A DNA stretch of 64,000 nucleotides, from the NCBI RefSeq assembly GCF_000517545.1, contig NZ_BAIV01000029.1, positions 21,745 to 85,744 of the forward strand. The letters are read 5' to 3'. Position numbers and translations under genes: made by a program. Under the pieces are notes generated by a model. It was not told the DNA's origin and did no database searches. It saw only the letters and a program-made list of their open reading frames with translations. This DNA is from Bacteroides reticulotermitis JCM 10512. GTDB lineage: Bacteria; Bacteroidota; Bacteroidia; Bacteroidales; Bacteroidaceae. Within the stretch, counting starts at the first letter, position 1. The number at the start of each line of letters is the position of its first letter. Shown one piece after another: positions 25,908-36,137 of this stretch.

Positions 25908-26920
25908 TTGAATATACCTAAGTTTTTACTAATCACCCATAGAATAACCGGAACTCCGAGTAGGGCGGTGATGCAATTGATCGGCAACAGGAACTTCTTC
26001 GCAATGATATCGCAAATCAGCATACCGATCATGCCGATCAGCATTGTGCCGGGAACCAATACCCGATGATCGGCATTGCTGAACACCAGGCGTGTGATAT
26101 GTGGAATAGCCAATCCGATAAATCCTACCGGGCCACAGAATGCGGTAACCGTTCCGGTCAGTAGCGCGGTGGACATAAAGATCAGGGTACGTGAGCGTTT
26201 GACGTTCATGCCCATGGTGCGTGCATAGTTCTCGCCGAGCAGCAACAGGTTCAATGACTTGATGCAAGCGACGGATAAAACCAGTCCGACGCAAAGCACA
26301 GGTATCATGATTGCCAGTTGGCTGGAGGTGATATGTCCAAGTGATCCCATCGACCATAAGGTGAACATCTTCAAGCGTTCGGCGGAACTCAGGTATTGCA
26401 GGATCTGAATGATGGCACCCGTTACGTACCCGATCATGACCCCCACAATCAATACACCCAGAATGTTCTTTACCTTCCGGCTGAGAATAGCGATACCCAA
26501 TAAGATAACGGAAGTTCCGATCCAGCCCGAACCAACGATACCAATGGACTGTAACATCGGGAAATCAGTCCATCCCAATGTCGGTGCGCCCAATACAAAT
26601 AGCGCGACTCCTAGCCCTGCGCCCGAACTGACTCCCAATAGATACGGGTCCGCCAATGGATTTTGAAAGACGGTCTGCATTTGCAGTCCGCTTACGGAAA
26701 GAGCGATCCCTATCAAAGCGGCAACGCCAACCCGGATAAAACGGATCGAGAGCAAGATGTTGCGTGTGGTGCCGTCACATTCGCCTCCGGTAAGTACCGC
26801 CCATATCTTGCCAATGGGGATAAAGGTATCTCCGGTTGCCATATCCGCCAGAAGCAGGACGATGGCAATGATACCCAAAGAGGTAAATAGCAGGGAGGTT
26901 CGTTTTCCGTTTTTACTCAT
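25904..26920 (-). CDS. btuC: Vitamin B12 ABC transporter, permease
   Basis: A 338-residue FecCD-family permease with about ten membrane helices. Hallmarks are IRFIRVGVAALIGIALSVSG, LQMQTVFQNPLADPYLLGVS, SGAGLGVALFVLG and FCGPVGFIGLAIPHITR (the cytoplasmic coupling segment). The start at 26920 (MSKNGKRTSLLF) overlaps the btuF stop as ATGA; the open frame extends 35 codons into btuF but is not needed. Confidence 0.93.
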   Translation of the reverse strand: MSKNGKRTSLLFTSLGIIAIVLLLADMATGDTFIPIGKIWAVLTGGECDGTTRNILLSIRFIRVGVAALIGIALSVSGLQMQTVFQNPLADPYLLGVSSGAGLGVALFVLGAPTLGWTDFPMLQSIGIVGSGWIGTSVILLGIAILSRKVKNILGVLIVGVMIGYVTGAIIQILQYLSSAERLKMFTLWSMGSLGHITSSQLAIMIPVLCVGLVLSVACIKSLNLLLLGENYARTMGMNVKRSRTLIFMSTALLTGTVTAFCGPVGFIGLAIPHITRLVFSNADHRVLVPGTMLIGMIGMLICDIIAKKFLLPINCITALLGVPVILWVISKNLGIFK

Positions 26921-28050
26921 TGCAACTGTCGGTAATAATAGAGTGAATCGGGAACCAGTTCCGGATGGAAGATATGTATCAAATCGCGCAATACGATGTC
27001 GGGGTGTACGACCGCCGATTCCCAATAGTCGTTGCCGCCCGTAGCCGTCAATCGTAGGTTGTTGTTGTAAACCGTCTGGTTGTGTACAGCTTTGGCAGCG
27101 GAGAATTTCGGGTTCATCTTATTCAATTCCTTCAACGAAGAAGCCATGCCTAAGTTGATCCAGTAATCCGCTTTCTGTATCAATTGGTAGGCTGTTTCCA
27201 AACCGATGGGCGTGGAGCTGGTCGTTGTATTCTCCTTATAAATATAGTCCCCTCCCGCATCGGCAACCAGGCGTGCCATATAACTCTGAGTCGACGGCAT
27301 TACCCAACTATCATTCCAAGGCGTGTTGAACATCACCGTAGGCCGTTGCTCTACCGAATCGGTAAGCGCTTTCAGAGCGTGATAGCGTTGGGGAATCTCC
27401 CGGAATGCGTCGATACTTTTCTGCCGAATGTCCATCAATTCCCCTAAGACAACAAGCCATTCCGCTTTGCCCAGCGGAGATTCTTCCAGGTATTCACCTA
27501 CGTACATCGAAGGGATGGACAACTCTTTCAGCTTGTCGGTCACACTTGCCTGCGCATCTCCAATGCCATACAGCAGTACCAGATCAGGCTTTAGTCCCAG
27601 CAACAGTTCATAATTCATTTCAGCACCCATATCCTGAATCGAATCCTTGTGTGCTAGAACGTAGGCGTTGGAAACATAATTGATGCCCGAAACTCCCACG
27701 ATGCGGCTGACTTCCCCTAAGGCGTCGAGCATGGCGATGTACGAAGAAGACATACAGACAATTCGTTTCGCACCGGCAGGAATAACGGTTCCGCTAAATC
27801 CGGCAGGTGGTTGTTCGTTGTTGCGTGAGATGAAATAAGGCATCTCGATGTTGGTTGCCCCTTGCCAGGGGTTGAATGTTCGGATGATGGTGCTGGCAGT
27901 ATTGTCCGCCCCTATTATTTTGAATCCCGAAGCGTATTCGGGCGCATATACTTCGTTGCTAAAAGCTTCCAGCGAAACCTTGTTGCCTGATTTGCAACCT
28001 GACAGTACAAGCAGGCAAAGCAGCGTAAGGGTTGAAAGGGTATGTCTCAT
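26917..28050 (-). CDS. btuF: Vitamin B12 ABC transporter, substrate-binding lipoprotein
   Basis: A 377-residue BtuF/FepB-type binding protein with a lipoprotein signal (LCLLVLSGC). The two lobes begin AKRIVCMSSSYIAMLDALGE and PDLVLLYGIGD, and VGVSGINYVSN and SPLGKAEWLVVLGELM match the family. It collects cobalamin in the periplasm and hands it to BtuCD. An N-terminal extension of about 85 residues before the first lobe is usual for Bacteroidetes members. Coupled to btuC by ATGA, and 33 bp after btuB. Confidence 0.92.
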   Translation of the reverse strand: MRHTLSTLTLLCLLVLSGCKSGNKVSLEAFSNEVYAPEYASGFKIIGADNTASTIIRTFNPWQGATNIEMPYFISRNNEQPPAGFSGTVIPAGAKRIVCMSSSYIAMLDALGEVSRIVGVSGINYVSNAYVLAHKDSIQDMGAEMNYELLLGLKPDLVLLYGIGDAQASVTDKLKELSIPSMYVGEYLEESPLGKAEWLVVLGELMDIRQKSIDAFREIPQRYHALKALTDSVEQRPTVMFNTPWNDSWVMPSTQSYMARLVADAGGDYIYKENTTTSSTPIGLETAYQLIQKADYWINLGMASSLKELNKMNPKFSAAKAVHNQTVYNNNLRLTATGGNDYWESAVVHPDIVLRDLIHIFHPELVPDSLYYYRQLQ

Positions 28051-28083
28051 ATTCTAGTGATTCTGTTTTTAAATGAATAAATG

Positions 28084-30110
28084 TCAGTTGCTTTTATGTC
28101 CCCACCGTGGGTTGATGCTGACGGTGAAACCATAGTTCCTCCGGGGCATGGGGCGACTGAGTACGGATATATATTCTTCGTTGAAGAGGTTGTACACCGA
28201 GAACTTCACGGATACCCCCGTTTGCTTCCACTTGAACCGTTTCTCCAGCGATACATCATTCATATAGTAAGCGCCGAGTTGGTCCCGCTTGGTGTACATC
28301 TCGTTGCTTGAAGTCGTATAGCGTTGGCTGTAATAGTTATACTTATATATAAAGAAGAAATCCTTCCAACTCACCTGCGTCATGAGCGCCGACGAGTACT
28401 CAGGTATGTAAACCAATTGCTTGCCGGTCGATTTATCTTCCGAGCTAACCGGTTCGCTCTTGTTGATTGCCTTGGTGTGCGTCCAGTTGGCGTCCATCCA
28501 CAACGTCCACTCTCCCAAACGAAGCGAAGCCTTTCCCTTTAGTTCGAGACCGTAGCTGTGTACCTGCTTCACGTTGCGAGGTGTCCAGTACCCTTTGGTG
28601 GTAGGAATCCAGAGAATCCAGTCGTCGATGTGCGAATCAAAAACGGTGGCTTCACCTTTCAGGGTGAAAAGCTCATCCGATTTGAGCGTAAACTCCAGGC
28701 CGGTGTCGTATGTAAATCCTTTCTCGGGTGCCAGATTCGGATTGCCTCCCGGCTGAAAATAAAGGTCATTCAGCGTAGGGTAGCGGTAGTTGCGGGCGAT
28801 AGAAGCTTGAACATAAGTCCGTAACGCGGCCAGAGGGTGACGTCCAGAAAGGCGGCCGGAATGAGCGGCGTGAATTTATTGTAATACATACCCCGCAGGT
28901 CGGCTGCTAATCCCACGCGTGACCAAGGGCGGTAGCGTACGGTAGCGAGTGCGGAAATCTCCGGGCGGCTCTCAATATACCCACCTTGTCCACACTTTCC
29001 CACGTATCGGCATAGTTGAATGTTCCGTTTAGGTTGGCACCGATCATCACTTCTCAGAAGGGATATATTCTACATTGCCCGACATAAAACCGGAATAGAC
29101 ATAGCTGCTTGCATTTTGCATGCGGTTCAGTTGCTCTTCACCTACTCGCGAGTCGTATTTATACTGCATATGCGTGTAGGTATAGCCCAGCTTACCGGAT
29201 GCTTTCAGCTTCTCGCTGTTCGATCCCATCCGCCGACGGCACGGAACGTAGTTTCCTCCTGCCGGGTTTTATAGTTTGCCTCTTCGCGTTGGTCGGATGT
29301 AAGCATCGGTACGCCCCGGTCGGAATTCATCAGCCAAGCGGTGAGCGAAAACTTATTGCCGTCTTTGCGGTCGTAATAAAGTTCCTGCATCAAGTGGAAG
29401 TCCTGATACTGGCAGTTCTTGTTCGTGGACTTTTCATATTCCGGGTTGTAGCTACCGTCTTCGTTGAGTTGCGCTTTATCGTAATTGGTGTAGCTGAACT
29501 CGTTTTTCGATTTGGCGAAGTAGAGGCGGGTCGAACTTTGCCACTTCTCGCCTGCATAACTGAAACGAAGGAAGTCGTCAAAAGTTCGGTAACTACTGAT
29601 ACCTTGCACAAAGTGCAGATCGAACCCTTTTTTCCTTTCGGGGCCTGTGCCCAATGTAATCGCACCACCCAGTCCGCTACCGCTAACATTGACCGAACTT
29701 GCCCCGTGCCACAGACTCATGTCGTCGATGAAATAGGAGGGGATGAGTGAGAAGTCCACCTGTCCCAACATGGGTGAATTGATACTCATGCCGTTCCAAA
29801 GTACTTGCGTATGCGAGGGAGCCGTACCGCGGAAAGAAGCGGTTGCCATGGTTCCCCTGCCGTAACTTTTGATAAAGATCGAGGTACTTTGCGACAAAAC
29901 GTCTGCCAGGCTATTGGCTATATTCTCACGCAGAACGAGTGTGTCGAGTACCGTTTTTGTGGCTCCGATATCGCGGAAGGGACGTTTGCCGACAATGGTG
30001 ACCGTGTCCAGACGTAACTGCCAGGCCACTTTCTTGTCTTGTCCTTGCAGGGTTAGTACCCAGCAAAGCAGGAATGCGATACTTATCCGTATTTTAGTTA
30101 TCATACTCAT
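28084..30110 (-). CDS. btuB: TonB-dependent vitamin B12 receptor BtuB, with at least four frameshifts
   Basis: About 675 residues once repaired. The signal peptide is followed by a plug domain (FRDIGATKTVLDTLVLRENI, STSIFIKSYGRGTMATASFR, LGGAITLGTG) and a 22-strand barrel that ends YISVLSRPMPRRNYGFTVSI. The frame shifts near 29215, 29040, about 29000 and 28810, each by one missing base (for example aaa read as aa before GCTTCTATCGCC). All parts of the receptor are present in order. BtuB takes cobalamin across the outer membrane with TonB energy. The start overlaps the btuG stop (ATGA), so translation of the two is coupled, as expected for a BtuB-BtuG complex. Confidence 0.9.
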
Positions 30111-31180
30111 GGACGGTTGTATTTAAAGCAGAACGCTCCCGGGATGATACCTACCTTGAAGGTGTCTACCGGTACGGCTTGCGAGGTGTAGCGGAAGATA
30201 GCTCCGCGTTGTTGATAGTCGATGGCATCAGCCACATAGACCTCCGACGTATAAGGGTCGATCGTCAGGCCGTAGAAGATGCTATTCTTCTCCGGTCGTT
30301 TTAAGAAAGGGCGTACCGGTGTGCGCGTGGCGGTGACGTCCATCCGCCAAATGTCGTTGCAGATATAATAGAGTGTATCTCGTTCGCCGTTGAGCGTAAC
30401 TTCCGAAGCGTTCTCCCCTTTGGTGAAGGTGAATTTATTTTCTATCGTCCGTGTGGCGGCATCTATCTTGTAGAGTGCCGGAGCTTCGTATCCGTAGGGG
30501 CTACCTTCGTATCCGCCATCGGTTATTGTCCACAGCTTACCATATTTATCGAGAACGAGTGAAGTAGGTTGCACGCCTACGGCGATTCTGTCTACCACCT
30601 TGTCCGTTTCGGTATCGATAACCAGGATAGAGTTGTCGTACGACCAACAGTTGACAAACACGTACTTGCCGTACTGCACCATTTGTTCGGTCGATTTATG
30701 GCCTTGGGTGTCGATCGTTCCCGTCTTCTCCAAGGTCTGGGGATTGAAAACCGTGATAACGGGCGCATAAAGATCGGTTATATAAGCTTTGGTATCGTTC
30801 ACAAAGTGCACATAGCGAGGCGAAGAGAGGCCTTTGATACCTCCGAGCACCTCGAAAGTCTGTATATCGATGACGTAGACCACGCCTGAGTTGTTGACCA
30901 CCACATAGCCTTTGCCTTTATGGATGGTCATCGATTGGGCAACATCTCCTAGCTTACGGCCATTCGCGCTGAAAAAGACGTCCTCCTCAACCTCTTTCGT
31001 ATTCGTATCATAGTAAGAAAGGCTGGCATTGCCGTATTGAAAGTTGCCTTCATTGGTAATGAATAATCCGTTACCGGAGGCATTGAACGCTTTCTTCTCG
31101 AAAGGATCATAATCCATGCACGACGCTACGGCAAGAAATAGGAGAATTATGGGAAGAATTATAGGAGCCTTTTTGTTCAT
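30107..31180 (-). CDS. btuG: Surface cobalamin-binding propeller lipoprotein BtuG
   Basis: A 357-residue lipoprotein (signal to LFLAVASC). The mature part is a YncE-like seven-bladed beta-propeller: GLFITNEGNFQYGNASLSYY at the first blade, then repeats such as GKGYVVVNNSGVVYVID, TKAYITDLYAPVITVFN and KYVFVNCWSYDNSILVID. This order is typical of BtuG2 of B. thetaiotaomicron, which binds B12 very tightly and caps BtuB. The start at 31180 (MNKKAPIILPIILLFLAV) is chosen for its signal; MPDKSMH upstream is probably untranslated. ATGA coupling to btuB supports the assignment. Confidence 0.88.
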   Translation of the reverse strand: MNKKAPIILPIILLFLAVASCMDYDPFEKKAFNASGNGLFITNEGNFQYGNASLSYYDTNTKEVEEDVFFSANGRKLGDVAQSMTIHKGKGYVVVNNSGVVYVIDIQTFEVLGGIKGLSSPRYVHFVNDTKAYITDLYAPVITVFNPQTLEKTGTIDTQGHKSTEQMVQYGKYVFVNCWSYDNSILVIDTETDKVVDRIAVGVQPTSLVLDKYGKLWTITDGGYEGSPYGYEAPALYKIDAATRTIENKFTFTKGENASEVTLNGERDTLYYICNDIWRMDVTATRTPVRPFLKRPEKNSIFYGLTIDPYTSEVYVADAIDYQQRGAIFRYTSQAVPVDTFKVGIIPGAFCFKYNRP

Positions 31181-31223
31181 ATGCATGCTTTTATCGGGCA
31201 AAAGTAGTAAAAAATAAGAAGAT

Positions 31224-31261
31224 TCACCTGCCTGCTGAGAACTTTCGGCAGGCAGGTGAAG
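31224..31261 (-). terminator. Strong hairpin inside the btu operon
   Basis: TTCACCTGCCTGC pairs perfectly with GCAGGCAGGTGAA across a 12-nt loop. On the minus strand it is followed by a T-rich tract (TCTTCTTATTTTTT). It lies 44 bp before btuG. It may end part of the upstream transcript and so set different levels for the lipoprotein and btuGBFCD halves. Confidence 0.65.
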
Positions 31262-31299
31262 GTAAAACCGGATTGTCCGGCCTATTTAGAATGTAGGGA

Positions 31300-32412
31300 C
31301 TAATTAGCGAATACTACCGAGTTGACGTTGGCAACGCCCGTCTCGATCGTATGCGTCGGGCCTGTACCATCCGATTTGAAAATGTTTAGATCCTGTCCCA
31401 TGGACTGACCGATGCATACATCCCCGTTATACGGATTGACGGAAACACTATAGCCAAACATAAAATCGGGTAGGGTGCTCACATTAAATTGGCTCACTAC
31501 TCCGGCAAAGGTTACTTTCTTCAGATGTGTATCGTAATCCATTGACATCCAATCAATATCCGCTGTGTAAACAGCATCGGCTCCGATTCCAAAACCTCCC
31601 ACCTGATCGGTGATTTGGCTGTAACCGGTCGTGGTCAGTTTATACAAAGCCGAGCTCTCTGTTGTGTAGTTGCCCAGCGCGTTGAAGTAAATCGTTCCGT
31701 CGGGAGCCTGTTTGATGAGCTTCGGATTCGAAACAATGGTAAGCTGATCTTCTTCGCTTAGATCGAGTGGCAACACGGAGATCGTGTTTCCGCTTCCGGC
31801 AGACGTATCATTGGCGTTTCCGGAGTTGCAAACATAAACCTGATCGTTCGCTACACAGATACCTTCGGAATAGGTGGCTGCCAGTGCAAGGGAGTTTTGC
31901 TTGGCATAAACGAGGGTATCGATAGACATCACCGCTCCGGAATAGAGACTGATGTACACTTTTCCACCGTGAGCTGCCAAATGGCGAGGCATGATCTTAT
32001 GTCCACTCTTGGGGTCGTCGTACTGAATGAGTGAAGTTAGTGCTGTACCTGTACCGGCATTAAACACCCGGATTCCTCCATTGTCGGCTGTAAGACCATT
32101 GCCGCTCACAGCACAATACAATTTAGAACCGTATTTAATGAGCGCATTGCCGGTGTCTCCTACCTGAGTTCTGGAGATTTCGTTCCAAAGGCTATCATAT
32201 TTAATTAAATATCCCGGGATGGACGCATTGCCCGCTTTCCAGGTTCCTTCACATAATACATACGCATGCAACCATCGGGTGTCATTCGTTGAACGTGTAG
32301 GCTCTTCGGTTGGTTGAGAATCGTCCAGCACTTCGTCCAGCACATCATTCGTACAACTGCCTAACGCTACGATAAGTGCGCAAGCAGCACAGAAAAGGAG
32401 ATTTTTTTTCAT
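31300..32412 (-). CDS. Beta-propeller lipoprotein in the btu operon (DUF5074/BtuG-like)
   Basis: A 370-residue lipoprotein (signal MKKNLLFCAACALIVALGSC). The mature part has repeated blade-like units: YVLCEGTWKAGNASIPGYL, SKLYCAVSGNGLTADNGGIR, GKVYISLYSGAVMSIDTL, DQVYVCNSGNANDT. The LCEG-(x)4-GNAS segment resembles the NEGN-x-GNAS start of BtuG (FITNEGNFQYGNAS in the neighbour), so the two are divergent relatives. A surface cobalamin- or corrinoid-binding role is inferred from this and from the riboswitch-controlled operon. It overlaps the LRR gene by 68 bp. Confidence 0.75.
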   Translation of the reverse strand: MKKNLLFCAACALIVALGSCTNDVLDEVLDDSQPTEEPTRSTNDTRWLHAYVLCEGTWKAGNASIPGYLIKYDSLWNEISRTQVGDTGNALIKYGSKLYCAVSGNGLTADNGGIRVFNAGTGTALTSLIQYDDPKSGHKIMPRHLAAHGGKVYISLYSGAVMSIDTLVYAKQNSLALAATYSEGICVANDQVYVCNSGNANDTSAGSGNTISVLPLDLSEEDQLTIVSNPKLIKQAPDGTIYFNALGNYTTESSALYKLTTTGYSQITDQVGGFGIGADAVYTADIDWMSMDYDTHLKKVTFAGVVSQFNVSTLPDFMFGYSVSVNPYNGDVCIGQSMGQDLNIFKSDGTGPTHTIETGVANVNSVVFAN

Positions 32413-34243
32413 AAGTTTGTTTTTTAATTATTGCTAAAATACCGGTAGGTGAGTCTTTCATCTGTTGTAAGGTCGGATTGGAACCGCAATATGTGACTGT
32501 CCATTTGCTCACTTGCTCGATCATAGGCTTGAACGGGCTGAAGTTGAACAGCTTCTTAAAGCCTTTGATGGTCACCTCTCCTACAGAACTTAGCTTGGGG
32601 AAACAATTGATCTGCGTAATCGTCTGTTGCGAGGTTGTTTTGCCTGCTATGTTCAGTTCCCCGCCGACTTTGCTCAGTACGGGTAGGTTGATATACGAAA
32701 GGTCTGCCTGACTGGTGTTGACGGTGAGAGCCAGACTTCCCGTGACCTCGGTCAGCTTGGGTGCGTTGAGGCGAGTGGCTACTCCGTTGCTTCCCAGATG
32801 CGTCTTAATGCTGCCTACCGATTCCAAGTCCGGCAGCAGTAACTCATCCAGCACGTTCATGGTAACCGGACTGGTGCTCAGGCTTCCGGTGATCGCCTTC
32901 ACCCCGTCTAAGGAGACGCTACCCCGTGCCGTGCGGATGGAATAGTTGGCTATCGTGTTTATGCCCACGAGAATAGGCAACGGAGCCTGATTGTTGTTGG
33001 CAAACTCAATGTCACCAAAGGTGTCTTTACCCGTCAGGGTGAATTGATCGGTGCCGTTTGGGGAAATGGTAAGTTTCTCGATAGTCTTGCCGGTAGCGTC
33101 CAGTTGCAAAACAGAGGTCGAAGAGAGGGTAAGAGTCTCTATGCTTTCGAGGTCTTTTATAGTGGTATTGATGTCTGTAAACGACAGAGATTTCTGGAAA
33201 CTCAGCGTAGATAAAGCCTTTAATTTCGGAATACGGAGAGTTTCCAAACTTTCTGCCCCTTCGAATCTGATTCGGGAACAAGTGCCCAATATCGGTAAGT
33301 TGATTGTGGTCAGCTTGGGAAATCCTGCGCCGGAAGTGCTGGCGTATAGATAGAGCTGATCTCCGATGGATTCCAAATCCGGGAACTCCAAGTCAGTTAG
33401 TTGATTGCTATTGAAGATTATACTTCCTCCCACCTGCTGGAGAGAGTTCATGTTGAAAGAGGTTATGCTCGTTTCCTGAATCTCCGAGTTTCCGAGAATA
33501 GTCTTCAGAAGAGGCATCGAAAGGGATTCAATCTGTTTACCGTTATATAGGTTCAAATCTCTGCGAATGAGTGTGAGGGCAGGGAAGGAGACCGACTTGA
33601 GGTTTTTGGCAACGCCTGTTCCGACAGTCGTGATCAAGATGCTTCCTGCTCGCTTGATTTTAGCCAGTCCGTCAAGGTACTCGCCTTGATAGTATTGCCC
33701 GATCTGAAGTTGCCCCATTACCTCGGTGAGCTTGGATAAACCATTCAGATTCATGATCGGATCGGTTGTGTTCTCAGTAAGTCCAATGAATAGGCTTCCT
33801 TCTATGGCCGTTACCCCGTGCGTGCCGAACGCATCGACTTCCGCTTGTGAGTTGAGGGTGATGTTGGCCACCTCGCTGACGGGCGTGTACTGGATGGTGT
33901 ATTTGTACGTCCGTCTGGTCTGGTTATACGACTTCACAACGAACTGTTGTTCTTCGTTCCATAAGTTTATGCCCGCGGGATCGGGGAAGATGGCGGCCTG
34001 TTCGCTCAGGCGATAGGTGGCGGTAGCTCCCGCAAGTTCGGTACCTTCGGGAACGGTTATCACGATCTCGTTGTCGTCAATGGCTGCCTGCCACGTGGTT
34101 ACTCCCTGGGTGAGGGAGAATGAAAGCATATTGTTGTCCAGTCCGACGAACGGGCTGTTATCGTCGTCGTCACTACAACCTGTGAACAAGGTTACGGCGC
34201 AAAGAACCGACAAAAAGGTTTTTCCTAAAATATTCAGAGTCAT
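32345..34243 (-). CDS. Surface lipoprotein with leucine-rich receptor-L-like repeats
   Basis: A protein of about 610-632 residues. The signal peptide to FTGC is followed by SDDDD, an export-like sequence for the cell surface. Residues 30-130 form a DUF5018-like beta domain (VITVPEGTELAGATATYRLS, TYKYTIQYTP). Then come about ten repeats of the form 'L.SV..P.LT.I...L.' (NLKSVSFPALTLIRRDLNLY, LTDLEFPDLESIGDQLYLYA), as in receptor L-domains. The frame overruns the next gene's start by 68 bp; a one-base error just before ILAII would put the stop nearer 32425. No known B12-binding protein looks like this, to my knowledge. Confidence 0.75.
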   Translation of the reverse strand: MTLNILGKTFLSVLCAVTLFTGCSDDDDNSPFVGLDNNMLSFSLTQGVTTWQAAIDDNEIVITVPEGTELAGATATYRLSEQAAIFPDPAGINLWNEEQQFVVKSYNQTRRTYKYTIQYTPVSEVANITLNSQAEVDAFGTHGVTAIEGSLFIGLTENTTDPIMNLNGLSKLTEVMGQLQIGQYYQGEYLDGLAKIKRAGSILITTVGTGVAKNLKSVSFPALTLIRRDLNLYNGKQIESLSMPLLKTILGNSEIQETSITSFNMNSLQQVGGSIIFNSNQLTDLEFPDLESIGDQLYLYASTSGAGFPKLTTINLPILGTCSRIRFEGAESLETLRIPKLKALSTLSFQKSLSFTDINTTIKDLESIETLTLSSTSVLQLDATGKTIEKLTISPNGTDQFTLTGKDTFGDIEFANNNQAPLPILVGINTIANYSIRTARGSVSLDGVKAITGSLSTSPVTMNVLDELLLPDLESVGSIKTHLGSNGVATRLNAPKLTEVTGSLALTVNTSQADLSYINLPVLSKVGGELNIAGKTTSQQTITQINCFPKLSSVGEVTIKGFKKLFNFSPFKPMIEQVSKWTVTYCGSNPTLQQMKDSPTGILAIIKKQTYEKKSPFLCCLRTYRSVRQLYE

Positions 34244-34267
34244 ATCTGTAATGCTTTAAATTTATAG

Positions 34268-35972
34268 TTATTGCAGGGTGGAAGGTGATTCGTTCATCTG
34301 GTTGTCGGTGAAGCCGAAAACTTCTGTGGACAACTCTCCGAGCACACCTGCTACCGACTGGATGCCTGTCTGCACTTTGATGAAGTCGATGTAGCGCAAC
34401 GTCACTTTTTCTCCGTTGGGATACATCGCGTTGGCTATCTTGAATCCGTTACCGGCAGGGTCTGCGTTGGCATTCTCTCCACCGACGAAGTCAGTTCCCC
34501 AGTTGTCGGCATAGCCCAATCGTAGGCATCGTTGTACCATAGGCCGTCATGACGGGTATTCGCTTTCAGGCGTGTACCGCGCAGGGTATATTGGGCATCT
34601 TTGAGCAGGAAGGGAAGGAGGGTTTCAGATCGACGCTGCCGGAGTTGCCGCGATTGTCTGTCCATTGCAGAGGCATATTGGTTTTAGGAGCGCGATAGTA
34701 GGTCACTGCATAGTTCTGATACGTTTCCGCTTTGCCGGTCTCGCTGCCGCGCAGTTCGTACCAAGTATCATCAGGCTTTCCGTTACCGTTCTCGTCCTGC
34801 ATCACGTAAACAATGCCAGGCTCGGAACTTCCTTTGAAGGCATTGCCTGTAATGAAGAAGTCGTAACCGTTGTTCTTGTTGTAGATGCTGTGGTCGAGGC
34901 CTACCACGATGTAGCCGCCCCAAGCCCCCAACGATATATAGTTCTTATCTTGGTTGATTCGCCGCTCGGCATACGTGTTGGCTTCCGCCTGTGTGGCTCC
35001 GTTAATCTGGCTAACGAATTGTCCCGGTGCAGGCAAGAGGTCAAATACGGTGATCTGCATGCTCGAGCTATTAGCTGTGGGAGCGCGGTAATATTTGGCT
35101 TCGTTGGTTGTCAGGCAGACAACGGTTTGTGTGGCACTCTTCACCACGGTGCCGTCTGTTCCGGTCACTTTCACCTGATAGTTTCCGGCACTGGGAGGTG
35201 TAAAGGTGAAGGTGGATTGTGTTTGGCCTTGTTGGGTCACTCCGTCCACTTGCCATACATAGGTCGCGTTGGCGGTGGCATCGGTGATGACGGGAGATAC
35301 GCAGGCGGCACGTCCGGTGGGAACAGTCAGCTGGGTCTCGTTGAACACGATGTTCATCTCCGGCTTGTCCGATACCAGTATCGAGGTGGTGGCGTTGCCG
35401 CTACCGTCTTCGTTGGTTACCACAAGTTTCAGACTGAACTGTCCTTTTTCACTGGGTTTGAATGTGTAGGTGGGTTCTGTTCCTACCGTTTTGCCATCCA
35501 TCGTCCAGGCATAGGTGCTCCCATCGGTGATGTTGACGGAAGATACAATGCTTATATCTTTACCTATATACGTATTGTAGAGAGGGATTAGCGATACGGC
35601 AGGGATCATTTTATCTACGACCTCTACACGTATTTCTTCTTCCGCATAACCATTTTCGGTGTCAACGCGAAAGCGAAGAAAGACCGATCCGGCAGTTTTG
35701 GACGAATAGGTGCAGGAGACGTCTTTACTAATGATTTTCCCATCTTTATCTTTCCACGTATAGATGGGGTCAGTGGCATTTGTCACGACGGGCGTGATGG
35801 TGATGTCTTTCAGTATTTTCACTGCGTAGACGCCTGTGCCGTTCTCAAATGTGATTACGGGAGGAGTACCTTTCGAGATTTCTTCATCACGGTCGTTTCC
35901 GCACGAAGCAAGTGCCATTACGCAGCAAAGCGTTAGTAAATTGGCGGTTGTTTTTAAAAATCCATTTATCAT
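34268..35972 (-). CDS. PKD-domain surface lipoprotein, first gene of the btu operon; two frameshifts
   Basis: A protein of about 568 residues after repair. The signal ends VMALASC and the mature part starts GNDRDEEISKGTPP. Three PKD/Ig-like domains follow (residues 40-290: ITPVVTNATDPIYTWKDKDG, YAWTMDGKTVGTEPTYTFKP, TYVWQVDGVTQQGQTQSTFT). A C-terminal domain of about 250 residues has GGYIVVGLDHSIYNKNNGYD, DENGNGKPDDTWYELRGS (possible Ca-binding loop) and WGTDFVGGENANA. One base is missing near 34620 and again near 34530; the reading is otherwise continuous. It follows riboswitch B by 160 bp. ATGs at 35978 and 35972 are both possible. Confidence 0.75.
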
Positions 35973-36137
35973 GAGCATTCTTTTAAGTTGCTGAATTGAT
36001 GATAATGGATTTCACTCGGGTGCAGAGATACCCGGTTAGTGTGAATAGAAGGAGTCCGTTTTCACGATACATTGCTGTATACCCGAAAAGGACAACGACC
36101 TACTTCCCGAACGCCGCAGGAGTAAAATCCAACTGCA

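Noticed and set aside
29109..29750. Plus-strand frame of 213 codons inside btuB
   Set aside because: It is antisense to the conserved receptor sequence and has no recognisable features.
34665..35591. Plus-strand frame of 308 codons inside the PKD lipoprotein gene
   Set aside because: It lies opposite a clear PKD-domain gene and has no domain, signal or promoter of its own.
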